From the NCBI GenBank assembly GCA_021413665.1, contig JAIOPW010000167.1, positions 1-20,925 of the forward strand: a DNA stretch of 20,925 nt, read 5' to 3'. The position numbers and the translations under genes are program-made. Positions 14,287-20,925 of this stretch are shown here, in pieces. This DNA is from Rhodocyclales bacterium (GTDB lineage Bacteria > Pseudomonadota > Gammaproteobacteria > Burkholderiales > Rhodocyclaceae). Every line of letters begins with the position of its first letter. Within the stretch, counting starts at the first letter, position 1. The notes beneath the pieces were generated by a model. The model had not been told where the DNA came from and searched no databases. It saw only the letters and a program-made list of their open reading frames with translations.

Positions 14287-15258
14287 TCAGTTTGCGAGGG
14301 CATTCGCCGGCTTTCGGTTGAGCAGCAATCGGCCGAGCGTTTCAGCCAGGCGGTGGGGTTCGAACTTCGGCACATATTCGTCGACGCCCACCGAACGGCC
14401 CAACTGCTGGTTGGACATCGAGGACAAGGAAGAATGCATGATCACCGGGATACCGGAAAAGCGCGAATCGGCCTTGATGTTCTTGGTCAGGAGGTAGCCG
14501 TCCATTTCCGGCATTTCAACATCGGTCAGTACCAGTTGCACATAGTCCTTGACGTGCTTGCCGCTGGTTTCCGCGAGAGTGGCGATGCGCTGCAATTCAT
14601 CCCACGCGGCGCGTCCATTCACGGCGCTGATGTGCCTCAGACCGAGGACTTCGAGGGTACGTTCGATCTGGCCGCGCGCCACCGAGGAGTCATCGGCGAA
14701 GAGTATCGTGAGATCGTCACGGCCGAGCGACGATATCCCGCTGAAGATCATGGCGTCGTCTACCTTGTCCGTCTCGGCCAGGACCCGTTCGACATCCAGC
14801 ATCATCACCAGGCACCCATCCGGCAATTCTGTGACCGCCGTCACCAGTCCGCCCAGATTCGACGTCAGCATTTGCGGCGGAACCCTCATCTGCGACCAAT
14901 CGAGCCGCAGAATGGTGTCGACAGACTCAACCAGGAATCCCTGGGTCTTGCCGTTGTATTCAGTCACGATCATGATTTCGCGCGGGCTGTCGGGTTGCAT
15001 GCCGATGTAGTCCGCCAGATCGACCACGGGCACCAGCGCGCCGCGCAGGCTGACCATGCCCTTGACCGCGGCTGGCATGTCGGGCGCCGCAGTGATCGGC
15101 GGCGTGCGCATCACTTCCCTGACCTTGAAGACGTTGATGCCGAAGGTTTCGCGGCGACCGGTCCGGTTGTCCAGACCAAGGGCAAACAACAAGATTTCAA
15201 GCTTGTTGGTTCCCGCCAGCCGGGTCCTGGCGTCAATGCTGTTTAAGAGTTCCGACAT
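14287..15258 (-). CDS. cheV: Chemotaxis coupling protein CheV (copy 1 of tandem pair)
   Basis: CheW-receiver fusion that couples receptors to CheA and can take phosphate for adaptation. The 323-residue product opens MSELLNSIDARTRLAGTNKLEILLF. It has a CheW-like domain (about 15-165, RETFGINVFKVREVMRTPPITAAPDMPAAVKGMVSLRGALVPVVDL by region) and a receiver (about 183-310) with the Asp pair in LFADDSSVARGQI and phospho-Asp246 in LVLTDVEMPEMDGYLLTKNIK. AAAGG lies 8 bases before ATG 15258. It has a short insertion (LDNRTGRRETFG) relative to the neighbouring copy. The 168 bases upstream, to the receptor gene, are the most likely place for a cheV-cheA promoter; a TAATAT hexamer sits there but no convincing -35 box. 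Confidence 0.94.
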   Translation of the reverse strand: MSELLNSIDARTRLAGTNKLEILLFALGLDNRTGRRETFGINVFKVREVMRTPPITAAPDMPAAVKGMVSLRGALVPVVDLADYIGMQPDSPREIMIVTEYNGKTQGFLVESVDTILRLDWSQMRVPPQMLTSNLGGLVTAVTELPDGCLVMMLDVERVLAETDKVDDAMIFSGISSLGRDDLTILFADDSSVARGQIERTLEVLGLRHISAVNGRAAWDELQRIATLAETSGKHVKDYVQLVLTDVEMPEMDGYLLTKNIKADSRFSGIPVIMHSSLSSMSNQQLGRSVGVDEYVPKFEPHRLAETLGRLLLNRKPANALAN

Positions 15259-15426
15259 TTACAAACCTTTCAGCGCAGGCGGCTACACGAACGAGCTCCT
15301 CGCGCGATGCTCAATATTACGCCACATTTTGTCAGGGCATAAGCCAACCGCCGGCCATCTCCACAACTTCGCCTTCCGCCCGAAACGGCCACCGGACGGC
15401 CCGGAATCCGCTCCCGCCGAGGGACA

Positions 15427-17127
15427 TCACTCGGTGCGATAGCCGATCCGTACCCCACCCCAATGACGTCCCTTGACATACACCGGCGCCGAGATGTCAT
15501 GCATGATTTCTCCCGTATCCCGCCGGTATGTTTGCAGCAGGAACGGCAGTTCATGGTCGCCGCAGCGCTTGCCCACCGGATCGGTGAAAAGTCGCTTGGT
15601 ACGGTTGCCGGCAACATCCTTCGCCTCGTCGCCGGTGAGCGGCTGGCAAAAGCGGTTGTTGTGCGTCGGCACATAGCCGCGTCGATCACAGGCGATCGAA
15701 TAGGCCACTTCCTTGTTGCCATCCAGCACGGGCTCCTGGATCGGCGGCAGCAGCTTGTCGCAGAAGCCGTCAAACTTCGTGTGGAACTTTTGTGGCCGGG
15801 TGTTCGGAATGGGGATGTAGTTCTCGTCGAACAGATCATCGAACGCGACCTGCCCGCGGTCGACAGCATCGGAAAGGGCCCTTGAAAGTTTCAGCGCGGC
15901 ATTCTGAACAATATCAGGCATGCGCTCGTGCACCTTGAGCGCCATGTCGCCCGCAGCCCCCAGTTTGAAAATGGCGCCGATGTCCTGGAGGTTGATCGCC
16001 AGATAGTCGAGCTGGGTCGCTTCGACCAGGGTATTTTTTGAGCACAGGGTGTTGCGATCGGCGAGCCCCATGATGGAGCTCACATGCTCGGCGATGGTCC
16101 TCGTCTTCTCGGATTGTTCGTGCATGGTCTGGGCGATCACCGAAACCTTGTCCAGCGTGTCCTGCGCGCCATCCTTGATCTGGCCCAGAGCATCGGCGGC
16201 TTGTATCGCCAGTTGGGCGCCATTGGCGGCCTGAAGCGATCCCGCCTTGATGGTGGAGATCGCGTGGCTGGTTTCACTCTGAATCGCAGCAATCACCAAA
16301 CTGATTTCACGCGTCGCGGTGGTCGTCCGCTCCGCCAGCTTGCGTACTTCATCGGCCACCACCGCGAACCCGCGCCCCTGCTCGCCTGCCCGTGCCGCCT
16401 CGATGGCGGCGTTGAGCGCCAGCAGGTTAGTCTGGTCGGCGATATCGTGGATGACCTTGACGATGCCCGAAATCTGCGCCGAGCGCTCGCCCAGCGCGGC
16501 GACTACCTGTGCGGACTGCTCGACCGAGGATGCAATGCGTTCTATTTCCGCAGCCGCATCGTGCACGATGGCGGCGCCCCGCGAAGAATGCTCCCGCGCC
16601 GCGAGCGCGATGCGCGCCGTTTCCTCGGCGTGCGCGGCGGCACTACCCATGCCTTGTGCCATTTCGGCGCAAGCAATGGCGGCGGACTCTGCCGCGGCGT
16701 TTTGCTGCTCCGAACTCGACGCCGTTTCGCGCGCTTCGGCAATCAGCTTCCCGGCCGCTTGCGCCAACTGATTTGAATTGAACAGAACCCGCGTGATGAT
16801 GCCTTGCAGGCTTCCCATCAGTTCGTTGTAGGCGACCGCGGCGGGAGCCACGCTCGAAGACGGCGGAACCAGCACCCGGCGCGCCAGATCACCGTCATTG
16901 CGGGTCGTATGCAGCACATCCCGCATATGATTCACCGGCAGCGCGACGGTAGCGCTGAAGTAGATCGCCGGCACCACGGCAACGACGACACCAAGCACCA
17001 GCAGGAAAAGCAGGACATCAATCCCGATGGCACCTCCGGCGTAGCTGACTACGCCCGCACCACCGCCGGCGAGTACGACACCGGCAACAACATGCACCCA
17101 CACCACGCGCGACACTGGTCCAGCCAT
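15427..17127 (-). CDS. Methyl-accepting chemotaxis protein with C-terminal cytoplasmic sensor-like domain
   Basis: Chemoreceptor that signals to CheA. The 566-residue product has two TM helices close to the N-terminus (about 9-29 and 36-58) with almost no periplasmic loop, a HAMP-like region (about 59-115), and the coiled-coil signalling domain (about 120-390). The hairpin tip is at 230-262 (DQTNLLALNAAIEAARAGEQGRGFAVVADEVRKLAER). After the coiled coil comes a domain of about 160 residues (about 405-566) with GYVPTHNNRFCQPLTG, NRTKRLFTDPVGKRCG, FLLQTYRRDTGEIMHDISAPVYV and HWGGVRIGY. I recognise this as a recurring C-terminal module of bacterial receptors, but cannot name the ligand. Sensing is therefore probably cytoplasmic or at the membrane. 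A strong GGAGGAGAG ribosome site precedes ATG 17127. Confidence 0.93.
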   Translation of the reverse strand: MAGPVSRVVWVHVVAGVVLAGGGAGVVSYAGGAIGIDVLLFLLVLGVVVAVVPAIYFSATVALPVNHMRDVLHTTRNDGDLARRVLVPPSSSVAPAAVAYNELMGSLQGIITRVLFNSNQLAQAAGKLIAEARETASSSEQQNAAAESAAIACAEMAQGMGSAAAHAEETARIALAAREHSSRGAAIVHDAAAEIERIASSVEQSAQVVAALGERSAQISGIVKVIHDIADQTNLLALNAAIEAARAGEQGRGFAVVADEVRKLAERTTTATREISLVIAAIQSETSHAISTIKAGSLQAANGAQLAIQAADALGQIKDGAQDTLDKVSVIAQTMHEQSEKTRTIAEHVSSIMGLADRNTLCSKNTLVEATQLDYLAINLQDIGAIFKLGAAGDMALKVHERMPDIVQNAALKLSRALSDAVDRGQVAFDDLFDENYIPIPNTRPQKFHTKFDGFCDKLLPPIQEPVLDGNKEVAYSIACDRRGYVPTHNNRFCQPLTGDEAKDVAGNRTKRLFTDPVGKRCGDHELPFLLQTYRRDTGEIMHDISAPVYVKGRHWGGVRIGYRTE

Positions 17128-17251
17128 ATTCGCTCTCCTCCAGAATACCGGACGAAGGACTCAAGACGGTCAACAGTGCGGGGGTTGGGCACCGGAGAAA
17201 TCTAGTTCCTGCCTTGCGTCAGTCTCCCGTCTTCAAATAACAAGTGCGGCA

Positions 17252-17554
17252 TCAGTCGATCTTGAACAACTTGCCGAAGTTGGCGATGTCCAGTATCTGT
17301 CTTACCGTGCCGCGACAACCGGCCAGCGTTACTTCGCGCGCGGCGCTCCTGGCCCGGTCACGCAACATCAGCAACATTCCCAGCGCAGAGCTGTCGAGGT
17401 ACTCAACGCCGGCAAAATCGACCACGATCGCGCCCGCCGGACCGGCCAAAGCCGTATCAATCGAATCGCGAAACTCGCGATGCGCATTGAAATCAAAACG
17501 CCCCTGCAGGCGGATGACGGCACGACCTTCGTTGACTGTGACTGTGGCCTGCAT
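17252..17554 (-). CDS. STAS-domain protein (anti-sigma factor antagonist-like)
   Basis: Single STAS domain of 100 residues, the fold of SpoIIAA/RsbV-type antagonists and of small adaptor proteins. It shows the family pattern: an N-terminal strand pair (TVTVNEGRAVIRLQGRFDF), IVVDFAGVEYLDSSALGMLLMLRD with the DSS motif at 54-56 that holds the usual phosphorylated serine, and a C-terminal helix. AAGGA lies 8 bases before ATG 17554. No anti-sigma kinase or PP2C phosphatase gene is in the window. Its place between cheB and a receptor gene suggests a role in the chemotaxis or motility signal path, but the partner is unknown. Confidence 0.88.
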   Translation of the reverse strand: MQATVTVNEGRAVIRLQGRFDFNAHREFRDSIDTALAGPAGAIVVDFAGVEYLDSSALGMLLMLRDRARSAAREVTLAGCRGTVRQILDIANFGKLFKID

Positions 17555-17620
17555 GAATTGATCCTTGTCTAGTCGGTGGTTACCAGCGGCGCGAGTATAG
17601 CTGGAATCGGGCGTATCGAA

Positions 17621-18712
17621 TCAGCCGCCGGTGCGCCGGTCCAGGGCGCGCAGCTTCGCCATAAGACTGCCGGAAATGGCGCCCAGGCTGGCAACTTCGT
17701 CGAGCGCGCCAATGTCGGCGGCTTCTCGCGGCATGCCGTACACAACGCAGCTCGCCTGGTCCTGGCCGATGTTCCAGGCTCCGGCCTCGCGCATGGCGAG
17801 CAGGCCTTGCGCGCCGTCCTTGCCCATGCCGGTGAGGATCATACCCAGGCCGTTCTGTCGCACCTGCTCCGCCATTGACCAGAACAGCACGTCGGCGGCG
17901 GGACGGTGACGATTCACCGGTTCCTCCCTGGAAAGCTCGAGGACAAAACCGCCCCCGCCTTTTCTCACCCGCATGTGCGAATGCCCCGGCGCCAGATAGG
18001 CCATGCCCGGTTGCAGGCGTTCGCCACCCTGCGCCTCGATCACCGTCAGTTTCGACAGGTTGTTCAATCGCTGCGCGAACGAGGGAGTGAAGGTCTCCGG
18101 CATGTGCTGCACCATGACGATGGGTGGCATTTCCTCCGGCAGCGAACACAGCACTTCCTTGATCGCCTCGGTCCCGCCGGTCGAGGCGCCGATCGCAATC
18201 ACTTTTTCGCTCAGCAGCCGGGGTGAAAAACTTCCCTTGGGCTGGGCAAGAGTCGGCGCCGGCGGTACGGCGACACGTGACGTCGACTTCAGGCGCGCCG
18301 TGCTCGCGGCGCGGATCTTGTCGCGAATATCCTCGGCGTAGCCCTGCAGCATCGCTATGTTTTCGGCGCGCGGCTTGGCCAGGTAATCCACGGCGCCCAG
18401 TTCCAGCGCCTTCAGGGTGACCTCGGAACCGGCTGCGGTGAACGAAGAAATCATGATCACCGGCATGGGCCGCAGGCGCATCAGGCGATCGAGAAAATCG
18501 AGCCCGTCCATGCGCGGCATTTCGACGTCCAGCGTCAGCACGTCGGGGTTCAGCGTCTTGATCATCTCGCGCGCGGCTATGGGATCCGGCGCCGCACCGA
18601 CCACTTCGAGATCGGGCGCGCCATTGATGATCTCGGTCAGCAGCGCGCGCATCAGCGCCGAGTCGTCACGCATCAGCGCCGAGTCGTCAACGATCAGAAC
18701 CTTGATGGCCAT
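17621..18712 (-). CDS. cheB: Protein-glutamate methylesterase/glutamine deamidase CheB
   Basis: Removes methyl groups from receptors (and deamidates glutamines) when activated by CheA. The 363-residue product has a receiver domain (about 1-125; phospho-Asp62 in LTLDVEMPRMDG), a linker, and the esterase domain (about 168-355) with catalytic Ser177 (IGASTGGTEAI), His203 (VQHMPETFTPSFAQRL) and Asp299 (TGMGKDG). The start reads MAIKVLIVDDSALMR followed by a second DDSALMR, where other CheB proteins have it once. The extra seven residues come from an exact 21-bp tandem repeat. Without it the phospho-Asp would be residue 55, close to Asp56 of E. coli. A GAGGAA ribosome site precedes ATG 18712, 8 bases after the cheD stop. 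All catalytic residues are intact; receiver function may be altered. Confidence 0.95.
   Translation of the reverse strand: MAIKVLIVDDSALMRDDSALMRALLTEIINGAPDLEVVGAAPDPIAAREMIKTLNPDVLTLDVEMPRMDGLDFLDRLMRLRPMPVIMISSFTAAGSEVTLKALELGAVDYLAKPRAENIAMLQGYAEDIRDKIRAASTARLKSTSRVAVPPAPTLAQPKGSFSPRLLSEKVIAIGASTGGTEAIKEVLCSLPEEMPPIVMVQHMPETFTPSFAQRLNNLSKLTVIEAQGGERLQPGMAYLAPGHSHMRVRKGGGGFVLELSREEPVNRHRPAADVLFWSMAEQVRQNGLGMILTGMGKDGAQGLLAMREAGAWNIGQDQASCVVYGMPREAADIGALDEVASLGAISGSLMAKLRALDRRTGG
18648..18689 (-). repeat. Exact 21-bp tandem duplication inside cheB
   Basis: Two identical 21-base units, 18648-18668 and 18669-18689, directly adjoin with no mismatch. Neither flank extends the match. On the coding strand each unit gives one copy of DDSALMR, so the duplication is in frame. 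Perfect identity at all synonymous positions points to a recent event, or to an assembly artefact. Confidence 0.97.
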
Positions 18713-18720
18713 GACTTCCT

Positions 18721-19296
18721 CTAGAACAGCTCGACATCGCCCGAAACCGGCGCTTCCGTAAGACGGGCGGCGTATTCGGTTTCGCGGCGTATCAGCGTGT
18801 CGTTATGCAGACGCGTCAGTTTCTTGACCAGAACCCGACCGGTGTTCGGAAAGAAATACACTTTGCGCGGATGGACGTCGAGCAGATCCTGTGCAGATAC
18901 AAGAATTCCTTCCATCCGCAGAAAATCGAGCACGAAGCTGCAGTTGCGCTCGCCGACGTTGGAGCTGGAAAGTGCCGCCATTACCCTGCCGCCACCGAAT
19001 ACCTTGGCCTCGAGGTTGCCGCGACGGGCGCCCAGCTTGAGCAGATGGTTGATCAGGATTTCCATCGCATAGGTGCCGTAGCGCGCCGAGGCCGAGTAAG
19101 GTGAAACCTCGGTCGAATCGGCGAGCATGAAATGATTCATGCCGCCGATGCCTTTCTCCTTGTCGCGAATGCAGGCCGACACACAGGAACCGAGCACCGT
19201 CACCAGCAGCATGTCGGTCGTTGTCACGAAATACTCGCCGGGCAGCACCTTAAATCTTGAGAGCGGGTGCCGATGCCGGCCGGTCAGCCCGCTCAT
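18721..19296 (-). CDS. cheD: Receptor glutamine deamidase CheD
   Basis: Deamidates glutamines on chemoreceptors, tuning their activity together with CheR and CheB. The 191-residue product has the core FKVLPGEYFVTTTDMLLVTVLGSCVSACIRD with the likely catalytic Thr33 and Cys38, and His55 in GGMNHFML, matching the Thr-Cys-His set known in Thermotoga CheD. ATG 19296 is used: GGACGG is upstream and only 12 residues precede the conserved RFKVLPGEY. This start lies inside cheR, giving a 47-base overlap; starting further downstream would cut into the conserved core. cheB begins 8 bases after its stop, so cheR-cheD-cheB form one unit. Confidence 0.93.
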   Translation of the reverse strand: MSGLTGRHRHPLSRFKVLPGEYFVTTTDMLLVTVLGSCVSACIRDKEKGIGGMNHFMLADSTEVSPYSASARYGTYAMEILINHLLKLGARRGNLEAKVFGGGRVMAALSSSNVGERNCSFVLDFLRMEGILVSAQDLLDVHPRKVYFFPNTGRVLVKKLTRLHNDTLIRRETEYAARLTEAPVSGDVELF

Positions 19297-20101
19297 ACAC
19301 CGTCCGTCCAAGGGAACGAAACACGTCGGCGGCATGCAGGAAGCTCTCCGAATGGCCGGCGAACAACAGGCCATCTTCACGCAGCAAGGGAGCGAATTTC
19401 TTCAGTATCGAATACTGCGTCGGCTTGTCGAAATAGATCATGACGTTGCGGCAGAACATGACGTCGAACGGCCCCTGCAGCGGCAGGCGCTCGTCCAGCA
19501 GGTTGATGCGGGTGAAGCTGAGCAGTTTTTGCAACTCCGGCCGCACCCGAACATAACCCGCTTGCGCACCGCTGCCCTTGAGAAAGAAGCGGCGCAGACG
19601 CTCGGCGCCGAGCTTCTCCACCCGATCCATTGGATAAACACCTTTTTCGGCCGTGGCCAGCACATTGGTGTCAATGTCGCTGGCGACGATCGAGACCGGC
19701 GGCGTCAGCGTATTGAAGGCCTCGCAGGCTGTCATGGCGAGGGTATAGGGTTCCTCGCCGGTCGACGCCGCCGAGCACCAGATGCGGATGGGGCGCTGCT
19801 TCAACTCGCGCAGATGGCGAACCAGGATGTCGAAATGATGGGCCTCGCGGAAAAACGAAGTGAGGTTGGTCGTCAGTGAGTTGACGAAGGTCTCCCACTC
19901 CGCCTCGTCGTTCGATTCGAGATGCGCCAGATACTGCTCGAAGGTCGTGTAGCCGAGCGCTCGCAGGCGCCGCGCGAGCCTGCTGTACACCATGTCCTGC
20001 TTGATCGGCGCCAGCGAGATGCCGGCATGCTTGTAGATCAGCTTGCGCACCCGCTCGAAGTCGGCGGACGTGAAATGAAACTCGCGGTCGCGCTCGCTCA
20101 T
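19250..20101 (-). CDS. cheR: Chemoreceptor methyltransferase CheR
   Basis: Methylates receptor glutamates using S-adenosylmethionine. The 283-residue product has the N-terminal helical domain (about 10-75), NSLTTNLTSFFREAHHF (about 74-90), the SAM-binding segment IWCSAASTGEEPYTLAM (107-123), SDIDTNVL (141-148) and FCRNVMIYFD (216-225). The beta-subdomain (LKGSGAQAGYVRV, about 174-186) aligns with the E. coli stretch around RGTG that is associated with binding the receptor C-terminal pentapeptide. The receptor gene just upstream ends QWEEF, a fitting partner. The ribosome site is modest (AGGG, 10 bases from the ATG). Its 3' end overlaps cheD by 47 bases. Confidence 0.96.
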   Translation of the reverse strand: MSERDREFHFTSADFERVRKLIYKHAGISLAPIKQDMVYSRLARRLRALGYTTFEQYLAHLESNDEAEWETFVNSLTTNLTSFFREAHHFDILVRHLRELKQRPIRIWCSAASTGEEPYTLAMTACEAFNTLTPPVSIVASDIDTNVLATAEKGVYPMDRVEKLGAERLRRFFLKGSGAQAGYVRVRPELQKLLSFTRINLLDERLPLQGPFDVMFCRNVMIYFDKPTQYSILKKFAPLLREDGLLFAGHSESFLHAADVFRSLGRTVYERADRPASAPALKI

Positions 20102-20141
20102 TTTCGATACACCCTATCCGGACTCACGAGCCGGCTGATGC

Positions 20142-20925
20142 TCAGAACTCCTCCCATTGTTCGCCATCGTCCGCCAGGTGGGGAGGGGCTATCTTCTTCG
20201 GACTCGGCGCCGGCCTGGCCTGCTGCGGCCGCGCGCCGCCCAGTTGCTTCGGCGTCGCATCGCGCAGGGAAGGTGCCGGCAACGTACGCCCGCCTCCCTC
20301 CGCCAACTTGAACATGCTCACCGTCTGTACCAGACCGCGCGCCTGCTCTTCCAGGCTCTCCGCCGCCGCCGCCGCTTCTTCCACCAGCGCCGCGTTCTGC
20401 TGCGTCACTTCGTCCATCTGGCTGACCGCCTGCGTGGTCTGTTCGATACCCGAACTCTGCTCACGGCTGGCGCTGGCGATTTCCGTCACCAGGCTCGCCA
20501 CCTGCTGGAAGCTGGTCACCACCTCGTCCATCGTGGTTCCGGCCTGCTGCACCAGCCTGGCGCCGGATTCAACCTTGTCCACCGATTCGGCGATCAGGGT
20601 CTTGATTTCCTTCGCCGCCGTGGCACTTCTCTGGGCCAGGTTCCTCACTTCCGTGGCGACTACCGCGAAGCCCCGTCCCTGCTCGCCCGCCCTTGCGGCT
20701 TCGACCGCGGCGTTCAGCGCCAGGATGTTGGTCTGGAAAGCGATGCTGTCGATGACGCCGATGATGTCCGAGATTTTCTTCGAACTGGCCTGGATGTCGC
20801 CCATGGTAACGACGACTTCCTTCACGACCTGGCCGCCTTTCACCACGCCGGCATTCGAGGTTTTGGCCAGTTCGTTCGCCTGTCTCGCGTTCTCGGCATT
20901 CTGCTTCACCGTGGCATTGAGTTCT
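20142..20925 (-). CDS. Methyl-accepting chemotaxis protein, 3' part (runs off the window)
   Basis: C-terminal 260 or so residues of a chemoreceptor; the N-terminal sensor, TM segments and HAMP lie beyond the right edge. Visible are the coiled-coil signalling domain with the tip IAFQTNILALNAAVEAARAGEQGRGFAVVATEVRNLAQRSA and the descending methylation helix (EQSSGIEQTTQAVSQMDEVTQQNAALVEEAAAAAESLEEQ). The family is close to the E. coli Tar/Tsr type. A flexible Pro/Lys/Gln-rich linker of about 50 residues follows and the protein ends EQWEEF. The xWxxF ending matches the CheR/CheB tethering pentapeptide (NWETF in Tar/Tsr). cheR begins 40 bases after its stop. Confidence 0.95.
   Translation of the reverse strand, partial: ELNATVKQNAENARQANELAKTSNAGVVKGGQVVKEVVVTMGDIQASSKKISDIIGVIDSIAFQTNILALNAAVEAARAGEQGRGFAVVATEVRNLAQRSATAAKEIKTLIAESVDKVESGARLVQQAGTTMDEVVTSFQQVASLVTEIASASREQSSGIEQTTQAVSQMDEVTQQNAALVEEAAAAAESLEEQARGLVQTVSMFKLAEGGGRTLPAPSLRDATPKQLGGARPQQARPAPSPKKIAPPHLADDGEQWEEF

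Noticed and set aside
15314..15319. TAATAT hexamer as a possible sigma-70 -10 box upstream of cheV
   Set aside because: No acceptable -35 box at 16-18 bases, so it is mentioned only as a possible site.
15343..15357. Sigma-54-like TGGC...GC pattern upstream of the first cheV on the - strand
   Set aside because: GG-N10-GC spacing is right but the rest of the consensus (CACG, TTGC) is poor, and such matches are common by chance in GC-rich DNA.

Overview
The window is a dense flagellar and chemotaxis locus from a Gram-negative bacterium, with about 62% G+C by eye. The gene set (CheZ, CheV, FlhF/FlhG, a MotC/MotD-type stator, E. coli-like CheR/CheD/CheB) and the protein sequences fit a betaproteobacterium, most likely of the Rhodocyclales/Nitrosomonadales kind. 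The placement is from sequence style and gene order, not from a marker gene. I see no rRNA, tRNA, CRISPR array, insertion sequence or phage gene, and no gene-free stretch longer than 300 bases.

Layout. On the + strand at the left edge are flgA (P-ring chaperone), flgM (anti-sigma-28) and flgN (export chaperone). A well-formed sigma-28 promoter lies just before flgM. Everything else is on the - strand and reads right to left. The chemotaxis block starts with the 3' end of a receptor gene that ends in a CheR-tether-like peptide. It continues with cheR, cheD, cheB, a STAS-domain gene, a second receptor with a cytoplasmic C-terminal domain, two tandem cheV genes, cheY, cheZ, a possible 23-codon leader ORF, and cheA. 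A hairpin followed by a T-run after cheA separates this block from the flagellar block flhB-flhA-flhF-flhG-fliA-motC-motD. Most junctions in the flagellar block are 1-4 base overlaps or gaps of 1-5 bases. That block converges on flgN with only 24 bases between the stop codons.

How it works together. FlhA/FlhB form the export gate, and FlhF/FlhG set flagellar position and number. FliA (sigma-28) drives late genes and is held by FlgM until FlgM is exported. MotC/MotD power rotation. Receptors signal through CheV and CheA to CheY, and CheZ removes the phosphate. CheR, CheB and CheD adjust receptor methylation and amidation. No cheW is present in the window, so coupling here rests on the two CheV proteins or on a cheW elsewhere.

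Most notable oddities: an exact 21-bp tandem duplication at the start of cheB that doubles the DDSALMR segment of the receiver domain; a 23-codon ORF coupled to cheA by an ATGA overlap whose start resembles that of cheA; a doubled DLQALFDS motif at the CheZ N-terminus resembling the CheY-binding C-terminal peptide; a FlhG P-loop with arginine in place of the usual lysines; a CheA with no recognisable P2 domain; and a 42-residue basic tail on FliA.
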